Of a stretch of 64,000 nt of DNA, positions 53,330-63,322 are shown piece by piece (position 1 is the first letter of the stretch; every line of letters starts with the position of its first letter). The notes under the pieces are model-generated. The model was given only the letters and a program-made list of their open reading frames with translations. It was not told the origin of the DNA and ran no database searches. The translations under genes and the position numbers were made by a program. The DNA lies in assembly GCA_029216955.1 (NCBI GenBank), contig JANAVB010031417.1:18198219-18262218 (forward strand). Reading direction: 5' to 3'. This stretch comes from Iris pallida (lineage: Eukaryota > Streptophyta > Magnoliopsida > Asparagales > Iridaceae).

Positions 53330-54940
53330 GACCGGCGGGAACATAAAAAGTTGAAATATTTTCCCTCCTTTATTATTTTGCCAATTCCTAATTTCTATTC
53401 TCTCTCAATCTAGGTCTCTCTTTAAACTTTGGTTCTCTTTACCCCTTCAACCTTGATCTCTCTTCCCCTTCTTCAACCTAGGTATTTCATTAACCTCTAT
53501 TTCTATTTTATTTTATTTTTTGTTTCTTTCATTTGTGGATTTCTTTTGGGAACGAGAAGTTTTGGATTTTGGGTTCTGAGTGCCTCTAGTAGAAGGTCTA
53601 TGCTGCCATCGAGTCCGAGTGATCGACGACTAATCGGTATGGATAATTATTTAAAATGTTGCTTTTATTTTGTGTTCTAATTTTTGGCTAATAAATGCGT
53701 TTGATCAAATTGTGAAATTTTTCTCCAACTAAATTACTCCGGAACACACGATGAAATTTTTCTCTTTAGTTTTCTACATTACTCATGCACCCTGAACCTT
53801 CAAATCTTCTATTATCACTTCTTCTAAAAAGATTTAGAGGAAATAAGATTTGATAAATTTTTTGATAATGAGTTTGTAAATTTTTTTCTAAATATTAATT
53901 AGGTTTGTTTTTTACTTGATTAGCATCCTAATAGTTCTACAATATACTATTGAATATTTTACCATATATTCATGAAGATAAAATAAATCTTTTCTTTGTT
54001 TAGGATTCAATTCACTAGAATCAGAATATTTTTTTAATTATCTATGGAAGGTTAAGAATTTTTTTTACAGCTATACATGAAAGGTTGAGAACCATATATG
54101 CATATAATATTCTTTTAATTATCTATGGAAGATTTTTTTTAAAGCCATCTTTGGAAGGTTGAGAAACATATATCCATAGAATATTATTTTAATTATCTAT
54201 GGAAGATTTTTTTTACAGCCACCTGTGGAAGGTTGAGAACCATATATGCATGTAATATTTATTTTAATTATCTATGGAAGTTTGTTTTAGAACCATCTAT
54301 GGAAGGTTGAGAAGCAATATGCACATAATATTCTTTTAATTAATCTATGGAAGATTTGTTTTACAACCATCTATGGAAGGTTGAGAACCATATATGCATG
54401 CATGAGAATAAACTTGAAAAATATTTATAATGATGAAATTGTATATATTTCACAAACATATTTTTATAAATGTGAGGTTGTCATTGCAAATAGAACAATT
54501 TTAGACCAATGAATGAGTTTGGTTGTAAATAAATTATTTCCATTAGTTTTTATCCTTAAAATAAAATATTTATACATGTTTCATCTGTTGTAACCATTCA
54601 TATAAAATAAATGAAACATAGGAATTTCCACTACCTTAAAATATAAATTTTTTTATTAACATTTTTGGTCTATAGGCTAATTTTATTGTTTATCCATACC
54701 AGGGTATATAAAGATTGTATAGCTGCGAATTGGCGCACCACAACTGTCAAAGAAATCTTTGCAGACATATTATATATATGGAGGGAACAAGGAGGCAACA
54801 AATTTAAGTTTAAGTTGGGGATGTCAAGTTCATATTTGAATTTTGAACCTCATGTAAAAGAGGATTTGTGCTTCATAATGTTGGATATGATAAGTATGGA
54901 TTCCTGGCGTAGTTGGTTTTATGTAATATTAATGATGTAG
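53330..54940. other. CACTA interior: tandem repeats and possible captured sequence
   Basis: This part is not subterminal repeat. 53400-53690 is pyrimidine-rich and then reads like a leader and first exon. 54665-54940 has an open plus-strand frame of about 91 codons (KEIFADILYIWREQGGNKFKFKLGMSSS) that I do not recognise. It could be a captured host gene fragment or a transposase relic; the evidence is weak. Confidence 0.3.
54038..54403. repeat. Tandem repeat, about 75-bp unit, five copies
   Basis: Each unit runs 'ttatctatggaag', a T-rich stretch, 'ccatctatggaaggttgaga', then 'accatatatgcat' and 'tcttttaa', with moderate divergence. It lies inside the CACTA element. Confidence 0.85.
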
Positions 54941-55213
54941 TACTGAATCTACCATATTTAATTAGAAGTTATTTTTTTATTTGAAGTGTACAAATTGAAT
55001 TATTATCTATATTTAATATTTGGTTAATGATCTACTTAAATTTTGTATTTGACTCCGCTCATGGCGCCCTCTCCTGAACCCTAGGGTTTGCTATTCTCTC
55101 TTTTTTGCTCTCACCGCTCTTTTCCTTCCCTTCTCCCTCCATCACAAACCTCTCTCCGCTCATCCTCGACAGTGTTTCTCTTCCCCCTTCTATCGATCAA
55201 CCACTCTCCATCC

Positions 55214-56851
55214 ATGTCCACATACAAAGATGTCATCGAAAAGATGGCCTCGCTTTTTTCTCTCCAAGGTCCTGCTGACCCTATTTCCCTCACAACAAGA
55301 GAAACCTTGACGATGGCTGATTGGAACAACTTCATAGCTATCAAACCATATTCATCCCGACGTTTCACTTGTCCATCCCTCTCTTCCATACTCCCGAAAC
55401 TTTGGAAAATCACAGAGCCGATCCAAGTATCTGAACTCGATTCTGAGGCAGGCACATTTTTGGTTCGACTCGACTCCTCTAATCTAGTGGATCGGGTCCT
55501 CCTGGATGCTCCATGGAGCATCAATGAAGATATATTAGCGCTGGAGAGATGCGACCCAGGGAAGTTACCGGAAGAATACCTATTCCAATACGCTGATCTG
55601 TGGGTTCAGCTTCATCGTCTCCCTCCTAAACTTCTTAATGACAAAGCGGTCTCAAGAATTGCAGGAGCTCTCGGATCTCCACGGCCGAGTGGTGTTGCGG
55701 AAGTATCCAAATGGAAGACTTATGCTCGGATCAAAGTTTTGATCGACATTTCCAAACCCCTGAAGAAAAGTATATCGACGAGGCTAGACGGAAACTCAAT
55801 CAATAATGTGCTTGTTAGATATGAACATCTCCCGCGTCTTTGTCTTTTCTGTGCTAGAGTGGGACACTCGATCAATTTCTGCAGCGATCGGGAGAGGTTC
55901 ACCACTCTCATCGGCGAGGATTGGACTCAGGAGGAACGTACTAGAGTAATGGAGATGCTAAAGCCTAGAATCAATGAAGATGAATATAGAGCTGATCTCC
56001 ACCGAACGGGTCATAGACGACTCAACAACCCCAACCAAACAGAGTCGGAGCAGGATGGTACATCGGTAGATCGGGAGGCGGCCGTTAAACTTACTCAACA
56101 ACCGGAAAAGGCAACTCCGGTGAAGGATCTCTTTCCTGACCGAGCATCAAGTCAGCAACAGAAAATCCCTACTTTGTTGGAACCACATGGCAGAGTCGGT
56201 TCGCATACCCCATCTCTTCAAATTACTAAATATCTTCCCCCTCATAAAAGATTTCAAATCCCCACACATAGCGTTGATCCACTGGAGATTGGTGTAAATC
56301 ACAACAGGAAAGATACGCAAGATAGCAGCCAATCACTTTTTCCTTATCCTTCTAAGTTGGTGAATAATGAAGAATCGAGCATGGATACGATGGAAACTGA
56401 TTGTGGAATACAATTATCAGATTCTCTCCCGCCCTTATCAGTGTGTCAGCTTCCTCAACCACAGGCCATCCAAAACGTGGCCAACCTACTCTATCCTTCC
56501 TTTGAGCTTTTCACCCATGTTCTCCCTACTGATCTAGTACTTGATGCTGCTAATGAGACGTCTACCATGGGACCTATTGTTGAACTCCCCCCGTCTCCTC
56601 CTCTATCTCCGGGCAAGTCTCACAATTCTACTATGGTGAGGGCTTATAAGAAATCCTGGAAGAGACGAGCAAGAGAAGCCTCAATCAAACAACAATTCCT
56701 CCTGCGTGAAGACAAGACAACCAAGAAACGAGCTATCTCCCCCCCTCTGAATCCTTGTCGCAAAAAGACAGCGACCGAGTTTGCTTCAGCTACAGATATG
56801 TCAGAAATGGCCGTGGCGGCTGGCCTTGAACAGCCGCAAGGACAATGTTAG
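55214..56851 (+). CDS. LINE ORF1, RNA-binding protein with CCHC motif
   Basis: The chosen start is the first ATG in the frame (MSTYKDVIEKMASLF), giving 545 residues; the frame is open 42 codons further upstream but without ATG. The N-terminal half resembles the DUF4283 region of plant L1 ORF1 proteins (LVRLDSSNLVDRVLLDAPWS, then DLWVQLHRLPPKLL). A knuckle CLFCARVGHSINFC follows (55852-55893). The C-terminal half is long, polar and low in pattern, with a basic stretch near the end (SWKRRAREASIKQQFLLRE). Expected to coat LINE RNA. The stop overlaps the ORF2 start. Confidence 0.88.
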   Translation: MSTYKDVIEKMASLFSLQGPADPISLTTRETLTMADWNNFIAIKPYSSRRFTCPSLSSILPKLWKITEPIQVSELDSEAGTFLVRLDSSNLVDRVLLDAPWSINEDILALERCDPGKLPEEYLFQYADLWVQLHRLPPKLLNDKAVSRIAGALGSPRPSGVAEVSKWKTYARIKVLIDISKPLKKSISTRLDGNSINNVLVRYEHLPRLCLFCARVGHSINFCSDRERFTTLIGEDWTQEERTRVMEMLKPRINEDEYRADLHRTGHRRLNNPNQTESEQDGTSVDREAAVKLTQQPEKATPVKDLFPDRASSQQQKIPTLLEPHGRVGSHTPSLQITKYLPPHKRFQIPTHSVDPLEIGVNHNRKDTQDSSQSLFPYPSKLVNNEESSMDTMETDCGIQLSDSLPPLSVCQLPQPQAIQNVANLLYPSFELFTHVLPTDLVLDAANETSTMGPIVELPPSPPLSPGKSHNSTMVRAYKKSWKRRAREASIKQQFLLREDKTTKKRAISPPLNPCRKKTATEFASATDMSEMAVAAGLEQPQGQC

Positions 56852-59800
56852 TCCTTTCCTGGAACTGTCGGGGAGCGAGGAATAACCCGACAGTTCAAAC
56901 CCTCCGCCATTTCCTCTCCGCCACCCACCCCACCATATTTTTTCTTTCCGAAACTAAATCCACCTCTCTACACACATCTCTCATCCTCCCTCACCTTGGT
57001 TTTTCTAATGTGCACTCGGTTCCCCCCGTTGGCAGATCGGGGGGTCTCTGGATCGGTTGGAAGGACACTATCTCGGCTTCTGTCACCTTCTCTTCCAATA
57101 ATATTATTATTCTTCATATCAATGCTTGTCCTAATAATCCGGAATGGATTCTCATGTGTGTATATGGCTGTCCTAATAAACAGGGAAGACCAAGACTTTG
57201 GAACCATATCAAAGTTCTATCGGAGTCCTTCATGGTGCCATGGTGCTGTATTGGCGACTTCAATGCCATCTCAAAACCCAAGGAGAAACTCGGGGGACGC
57301 GGTTTCGACAATTCGACGACTTCTTCTTTTAACAATATGGTAGACCTCTGTGGTCTGATCGATCTGGGTTTTGTGGGACCTGCATATACTTGGACAAATG
57401 GTCGCAGTCCTGCTCATCACATCAGTGAACGTCTAGATCGTGCTTTAGCCGACGCTGAATGGTGTCGTATCCATCCCCACTCCACAGTCTCCATCCTCCC
57501 TCGCGTCAACAGCGATCACTCTCCCATCCTGCTAAACACCTGCAATTCAACTCAACAAAGGCATCGACCACTTAGGTTTGAAGCTCACTGGTTGGTGGAT
57601 CCCAGATTTCAAGAGGTTCTGGAAGCTACTTGGAGGACTCCCTCTTCCCGGGAACACAACTCTGCTAAGTTCACTCAGCAACTTAATAATACTCTGATCA
57701 AACTGAATTCATGGGGGCGCATCACCTTCGGCAATATAAGAGATCGTATCCGGGAACTTCAAAGAAGACTTTTATCTATCCAAAATACTGCTCCTACCAG
57801 GGAATCTCTTGATGAAGAAAAAATGATAGGAGCGGATCTTAACGATCTCTTCCTCATTGAGGACACATATTGGAAACAGCGGGCTAAGTGTCGATGGATC
57901 AAGGATGGGGATAGGAACACAGCATACTTCCATGTACGTGCTACAAACAGAAAAAGAAAGAATGAGATCAGGGCCATACAAATTCCTGATGGTTCATGGG
58001 TATCGGATAGGTCCGCTATTGCTCGAGTCTTCACGGATCACTTCTCAACCATTTTTCGAGAAGAAGAGACGTCCCCGATGGAGCCTTCATTTGTTCTTGC
58101 CAATGATCCTATCACTCCAGAAGAAAATGTGTTGATAGGTGAAACTCCTTCAAAAGAAGAAATTGATTATATTCTTAAAGGCATGGGGCCGTTAAAGTCG
58201 CCTGGACCGGATGGCTTCCCCGCCCTATTTTTCCAAAAATGCTGGCATGTTGTAGGTAACGATTTCTCGAGCACTGTTCAAAATTTCTTCAACAGCCAAC
58301 ACATGATTCAACCTATAAATCACACGTACATCGCCTTGATCCCGAAGAAATCAAACCCGTCTACCCCTGGAGATTTTTGGCCCATCTCTCTTTGCAATGT
58401 GACCTATAAAGTTATTTCAAAGATCCTCTCCTCTCGACTGCGGCCTATGATGGATAGATTGATTTCCCCGTTCCAAAATGCGTTTGTTCCCGGCAGGCAA
58501 ATCTCGGACAATATCATCATTGCCCAAGAGATTATTCATGCAATGAAGACTTTCCCACAACAAAAGAATTCCTTTGCTCTCAAGATAGACATGTCTAAGG
58601 CTTATGACCGGCTGTCATGGAGCTTCATCAAATCGGTTTTACACTGCCTAGGGATTAATGGGCGTACCAACAATTTGATTATGGAATGCATCACCTCGTC
58701 TTCATTCTCTATTCTTCTCAATGGCAAACCGGAGGGATGGTTCAAACCAGGGAGAGGTATTCGACAAGGCTGTCCCCTCTCCCCCTACATCTTCATTCTT
58801 TGCATGGAAACTCTCTCTCGCTTGTTCTATTGCTATGAACGGGATGATATCTATCACGGCATTCGAATTAACAGGTATGCGCCATCCATCTCACATCTAC
58901 TTTTCGCTGATGATATTTTGATTTTTGGAAAAGCTTCTCCTGCCGCTCTGGATCAAGTTCGTAACATTCTACACACTTTCTCCAAGTGGTCGGGTCAGAG
59001 AGTTAATTTCGAAAAATCTAGTATCTTATTTAGTCGAAGAGTGGGGATAGAGGATCAACGGAGATTGGCTTCCAGTCTTCACCTTGAGATTATGAGAAAG
59101 GACGACAAATATCTTGGACACTGTCTACTCAAATCAAAGAAGCAGCTAGATTCATATAACAGACTGATTGATAAATGCAAATCTCGCCTCCAAGGATGGA
59201 AAATTAAACTTCTTTCACATGATGGTCGTAATGTGCTCATCAATTCAACTCTTAGCTCATTGTCTGTTTATCATATGTCGGCCTATAAAATTCCAAAGGC
59301 TATAATGGCTCATATGACGGGCGCTCAACACAATTTCTGGTGGGGACATGATTCTGATGAGCGGAAGATGCACTTTCTCAAGTGGAGAACATTCACCCTA
59401 CCTAAACAGGAAGGTGGATTGGGCTTTCGAATACCTGAATGGGTTAATGATTCTCTTATCGGCAAGCTCTTATGGCGGTTTCTTGAGAGGCCAGATCAAC
59501 TTTGGGCTCGGTTGCTTAGAGGTGTTTATCTCCAAAATAAATCCTTCTGGGCGGCTTCTAGGACCAATCGGGCTTCACCGACTTGGTCGAGTCTACTGGA
59601 GATCAGACAAACAATGGTGAATGGTGTGTGCTGGAAGATTAGGGGAGGCTGGATTGCTATTGCATCCGAACCATGGGTTCCTCAATTGCCAGGGTTCAGA
59701 GTTGAGAGTTTTAAGCAAATGTCTAATGGTCCTCGGTTAGTGAGGGATCTAATGATTCCTAACACTCGTGCTTGGAATTCAGAATTGATCCGACACCTAT

Positions 59801-60987
59801 TCTCTCCTACTGAAGCTAAGGCGATCCTTGATATCAGGCTGAGAAATGAAGACGGGTCGGACACATTGCTATGGACTCATTCTAAAAATGGGTGCTTCTC
59901 ATCAAAATCCTTGTATGAGTCTATTAGGAGGAATGCCCCGAGCTGTTCGTCGATCATGATTGAAAAAGATACTTGGCGCAATCTTTGGAAGATGAAACAT
60001 ATATCCCCTAGAATTCAAGTTTTCATCTGGCGTTTACTGCATGATGGACTTCCCCTCTTGTCGAAGATTCACAAAAGAATCCCTGTGATAAATAAACTTT
60101 GCCCATTCTGTCTATTACATGATGAGGACATCGATCATCTTTTCATTCATTGCCATATAGCTCGACAAGTCTGGTTTGCTTGCCCTCTGGGTCTCCGTAT
60201 CGAAAGCCATTTCGATATTAAAACACTTCTCACTTCCTGGTTGAATAACTCTCAAGCTATTGTAGCGTTTGCTCTAGGCGCTGCTCTCATGTGGGCGCTT
60301 TGGAAGGCTAGATGTGAATGTGTGTTCAAGCATGCTACCCCAAATATTCAAAAGATTATTCAGCAAGCGGCCATTACTCATGCTTCATATTCGCCTGAAC
60401 ATGATTCACATTCCAGTCCTAATGAAGTACAGAGGATGAGGTCTGATATTATCGAAAATATTAAGTGGTCTCCGCCTCCTGATCATTTGATCAAGATTAA
60501 TGTCGATGGCGCAACAACAACCTCCTCCATTGCAGCAGCGGCAGTAGCAAGAGACTCGAGCGGTGCTTTCATTGCGGCTCTATCATGGCTATCAACTGAG
60601 CACCCGTCATATGAGAGCAGCCTACAAGCCGAGATGGAAGCGATTCGGTTGGGGACTGTGCTTGCTAAAAAATTGAATTGTGCATCTGCCATCATTGAAG
60701 GCGACTCCCTCACGGTGGTCAGAATGTTCAAAGGAGAAACTCGATTGGTGCCGTGGAGATTGCAGGATATCTTTGACGACGTTTCGAAGGACTTACAGGA
60801 GCAAAGCAATATATCCCTCCAGTTTGTGCGTAGATCGGGGAATGAACCAGCTCATCTCCTGGCCAAGTATACTATCCTCTCAGCTGCTTGTGAGTTCTAT
60901 GATTCTCCTCCGGATTGTATTTTGCAAGCTTTGGCTTATGATTCTTCTCATATTGTAACTAGCTTTCTAAGCTCCCCTCCTGATTAA
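56845..60987 (+). CDS. LINE ORF2: endonuclease, reverse transcriptase, RNase H
   Basis: 1380 residues, open throughout. Residues 1-225 are an APE-like endonuclease with its key motifs visible: SWNCRGARN, FLSETKS, GDFNAIS, RLDRALA and SDHSPILL. RT spans about 470-760 with FADDILIFGKAS at about 685. A zf-RVT domain is at about 1040-1110 (WKMKHISPRIQVFIWRLLHD, CPFC...H...C). A plant-type RNase H (RVT_3) is at about 1215-1345 (INVDGA, QAEMEAIRLG, EGDSLTVV). It would nick target DNA and copy LINE RNA. One oddity: the RT motif usually DFRPISLCN reads DFWPISLCN (58378-58380), so activity is uncertain. Confidence 0.93.
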   Translation: MLVLSWNCRGARNNPTVQTLRHFLSATHPTIFFLSETKSTSLHTSLILPHLGFSNVHSVPPVGRSGGLWIGWKDTISASVTFSSNNIIILHINACPNNPEWILMCVYGCPNKQGRPRLWNHIKVLSESFMVPWCCIGDFNAISKPKEKLGGRGFDNSTTSSFNNMVDLCGLIDLGFVGPAYTWTNGRSPAHHISERLDRALADAEWCRIHPHSTVSILPRVNSDHSPILLNTCNSTQQRHRPLRFEAHWLVDPRFQEVLEATWRTPSSREHNSAKFTQQLNNTLIKLNSWGRITFGNIRDRIRELQRRLLSIQNTAPTRESLDEEKMIGADLNDLFLIEDTYWKQRAKCRWIKDGDRNTAYFHVRATNRKRKNEIRAIQIPDGSWVSDRSAIARVFTDHFSTIFREEETSPMEPSFVLANDPITPEENVLIGETPSKEEIDYILKGMGPLKSPGPDGFPALFFQKCWHVVGNDFSSTVQNFFNSQHMIQPINHTYIALIPKKSNPSTPGDFWPISLCNVTYKVISKILSSRLRPMMDRLISPFQNAFVPGRQISDNIIIAQEIIHAMKTFPQQKNSFALKIDMSKAYDRLSWSFIKSVLHCLGINGRTNNLIMECITSSSFSILLNGKPEGWFKPGRGIRQGCPLSPYIFILCMETLSRLFYCYERDDIYHGIRINRYAPSISHLLFADDILIFGKASPAALDQVRNILHTFSKWSGQRVNFEKSSILFSRRVGIEDQRRLASSLHLEIMRKDDKYLGHCLLKSKKQLDSYNRLIDKCKSRLQGWKIKLLSHDGRNVLINSTLSSLSVYHMSAYKIPKAIMAHMTGAQHNFWWGHDSDERKMHFLKWRTFTLPKQEGGLGFRIPEWVNDSLIGKLLWRFLERPDQLWARLLRGVYLQNKSFWAASRTNRASPTWSSLLEIRQTMVNGVCWKIRGGWIAIASEPWVPQLPGFRVESFKQMSNGPRLVRDLMIPNTRAWNSELIRHLFSPTEAKAILDIRLRNEDGSDTLLWTHSKNGCFSSKSLYESIRRNAPSCSSIMIEKDTWRNLWKMKHISPRIQVFIWRLLHDGLPLLSKIHKRIPVINKLCPFCLLHDEDIDHLFIHCHIARQVWFACPLGLRIESHFDIKTLLTSWLNNSQAIVAFALGAALMWALWKARCECVFKHATPNIQKIIQQAAITHASYSPEHDSHSSPNEVQRMRSDIIENIKWSPPPDHLIKINVDGATTTSSIAAAAVARDSSGAFIAALSWLSTEHPSYESSLQAEMEAIRLGTVLAKKLNCASAIIEGDSLTVVRMFKGETRLVPWRLQDIFDDVSKDLQEQSNISLQFVRRSGNEPAHLLAKYTILSAACEFYDSPPDCILQALAYDSSHIVTSFLSSPPD

Positions 60988-61863
60988 TAAAAATTCCCGC
61001 CACTTCCTTCAAAAAAAAAGATCTACTTAAATTTTGGCAATTGAACTTAGTTGATATTTCAAATATTGGCATCTATTAATAGCCACATTTTGTCGATCAT
61101 GGCAATAAATAGTAAAAATTAATTTTTCAAATATGGAATCCGACAGTTGCCTTACGTTCTCAAACATGACAATAAAGACATGCCTAACGAAGAATTGCCA
61201 TATGGGTTTGCAATATGGCAATATATAATGCCATATAATACTAGTAGTTTACGACAACAAAATATTGCCATTAAAATAAATACAATATTTTGCAACATAA
61301 TCTTGCCATTTATGGACTAATGATATATGGCAATAATATATTGCCATATATTGTTCGAAATTACGGCAACTAAATATTGCCATTAATAATAATCTTTAAA
61401 GGCAACAAAAAGATTTCTTATAAGGCAACAATTAATTGCCGTAAATTAGTTCTCTTATATGGCAATAATTGGAAGATGCCGTAAATAAGCAATACTGACG
61501 CAACCTTTTACGACACGCTATGGCAACTTTAAATTGTTGCCATATTTTTATTTTTGTGGCAACAATTTCATTATTAACGACATTTTAAGGTTGCCGTATA
61601 ATGGATTATTTCTAGTAGTGCCTTCGCCGCCTCCCTCCCCTCCTCCCTCTCCCTCTCCTCTTGCTCCGCCTTCCCGGCCTCTTCCGTTGGCTCGCACGAG
61701 TACTGCGCAAGCTATATAGCACGATTGGATTTATAATACTAAGTCACTGAAAAATATTTCTAATAGAAATTAAATTCTTACAAGCTAGAAAGACGATACA
61801 TACGAAGAAACTAGTGTCATTTACAGAACAGTACACATGTCAATACTTGAAACATTATTCAAT

Positions 61864-62203
61864 GGAACAGACTCACCGCCAATGAATGGTGAGTCCGTCC
61901 AATGGAACAACAAAAAAAAAAAACTAATCAATTAATTATCAAATATCATTAAGATTGGATACAAAATTAGTAAAATAATATTATATGTCATTATATTATC
62001 AATAATGCAATAGAAATACACTCTCCTTTTTGCCACTCTATGACCACATTATATTATCTCTCTTTTAAGACTTACTTTGACATCTAATAATACACGATCA
62101 CATCAGTGTGTCAAAAAAATTGTTCCTATATAACATTACTCTTATATTATTGTACGGACTCACCATTCATCACTGTCGGTGGTGAGCCCTTCCTATCGAA
62201 TAA
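61864..62203. mobile_element. Candidate foldback/MITE upstream of DAHP synthase
   Basis: Inverted arms of about 40 bases (61864-61902 and 62160-62203) share ATGAATGGTGAGTCCGT and CTCACC. Each arm is itself a small palindrome (ACTCACC...GGTGAGT). The centre is AT-rich and non-coding. No clear target duplication was found. The remaining stretches 61621-61863 and 62204-62420 hold CT-rich and AT-rich sequence without other features. Confidence 0.45.
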
Positions 62204-62424
62204 TTTCTTCAAAACGTTTCTTAACCACACATTAAGATCACAAATCTCCTTGCTAAAGTAGGTAAGATCGCAGTAACAGTAGATTAGTTGCACAAAACAG
62301 AAAAAGATTATTTTTCCACAAATAAATAAAAAACCAAAGGTTAGGAAAGAAATCGCGTACACAATCTACAGTTCCCTCCCCCCACCTTCCTCAACTACCA
62401 CTTCACCCACCCATTCCTTCCCCC

Positions 62425-62434
62425 CTATAAAATC
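62425..62434 (+). promoter_or_regulatory. TATA box of the DAHP synthase gene
   Basis: CTATAAAATC in a C-rich setting, 85-94 bases before the start codon. A pyrimidine-rich leader follows, with transcription expected to start near 62460. Confidence 0.65.
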
Positions 62435-62518
62435 CCCCACCATTTCTCCATCTTTAAAAAAGAAAAAAAAGGCCATTTCTTTCTTTTTATAGGTAGAGAG
62501 AATCAAAATTATCAAGAA

Positions 62519-63022
62519 ATGGCTCTATCAATGAAGACCTCCCTCTCCTCTCCCACCAACCCCCTCCTCCAACCACCCCACCCGCACCAGCCCACAGCCC
62601 ACCTCCGCCTCCACCGCCGTCCCGTCTCCGCCGTCCACGCGGCGGAGCCGGCGAAGACCCCGTCCGTCGCGTCACCCAAGCCCTCCCTGCCGTCGTCGCC
62701 GTCCGTGCCGCCGCAGAACTGGTCCCTGGACAGCTGGAGGTCGAAGACGGCGCTGCAGCTGCCGGAGTACCCGGACGAGGCGGAGCTGGAGGCGGTGCTG
62801 AAGACGATCGAGAGCTTCCCGCCGATCGTGTTCGCCGGGGAGGCGAGGAAGCTGGAGGAGAGGATCGCCGACGCGGCGATGGGGAGGGCGTTCCTCCTCC
62901 AGGGAGGGGACTGCGCCGAGAGCTTCAAGGAGTTCAATGCCAACAACATCAGGGACACCTTCAGGATCCTGCTCCAGATGGGGGTCGTCCTCATGTTCGG
63001 CGGCCAGGTCCCTGTCGTCAAG
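62519..63022 (+). CDS. Plastid class II DAHP synthase, exon 1 (partial gene)
   Basis: ATG in good context (AAGAAATGGC) followed by 168 codons to an AAG|GT donor at 63022/63023. Residues 1 to about 60 are rich in Ser, Pro, Thr, His and Arg with almost no acidic residues until about 43, fitting a chloroplast transit peptide. The mature part has [37 protein letters not shown] and [11 protein letters not shown], whose Cys is a metal ligand in this family, then [13 protein letters not shown]. The enzyme joins phosphoenolpyruvate and erythrose 4-phosphate, the first step of the shikimate pathway. Catalytic regions after PVVK lie in later exons outside the window. The exon is much richer in GC than its surroundings. 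Which DAHPS paralogue it is cannot be told. Confidence 0.93.
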
Positions 63023-63275
63023 GTCCTCCTCCTAACATTAAACCCTAGATCTTTGTTTTTTGTTTGTTTATTGTTTATTGGTGTTTTACTCAATTAGGGA
63101 CCCATCATGGTTATTTTTTTGTGTTATTTAATTTTAAAGTCCCACATATATATATGGATATTATGATTTGAGTATCGAAATTGATCGATATTAGGATTTG
63201 AGTCTAGAAATTACTGCTACGTGAACAGTGATTTCGAGGCTCAAACTCTAACATGCGATTTTCGAGACCCAAACC

Positions 63276-63322
<47 letters not shown>

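Larger units (their letters stand above)
55046..61019 (+). mobile_element. Full-length L1-type LINE
   Basis: Flanked by 17-bp GATCTACTTAAATTTTG (55029-55045 and 61020-61036), ending in a short A9 tail (61011-61019). It has a 168-base 5' leader, two overlapping ORFs and a 3' UTR of only about 23 bases containing AATAAAAA-like text. Both ORFs are open over their whole lengths, so this is a recent copy. It landed inside the CACTA element, so it is younger than that element. Confidence 0.93.
52878..61620. mobile_element. CACTA (EnSpm) element, non-autonomous, carrying a LINE
   Basis: Begins CACTACAAGAAA and ends TTTCTAGTAGTG, inverted termini with one mismatch in 12. A 3-bp duplication CCT flanks it (52875-52877 and 61621-61623). 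Both subterminal zones (about 52890-53280 and 61040-61610) are packed with short TATGGCAA/TTGCCATA words in both orientations, typical of CACTA transposase binding regions. Without the LINE the element is about 2.75 kb. No transposase motif was recognised, so it probably depends on a partner element. Confidence 0.88.

Noticed and set aside
62512..63093. Antisense 193-codon frame opposite DAHP synthase exon 1
   Set aside because: Shadow of the GC-rich coding strand; the plus strand shows clear class II DAHP synthase motifs.
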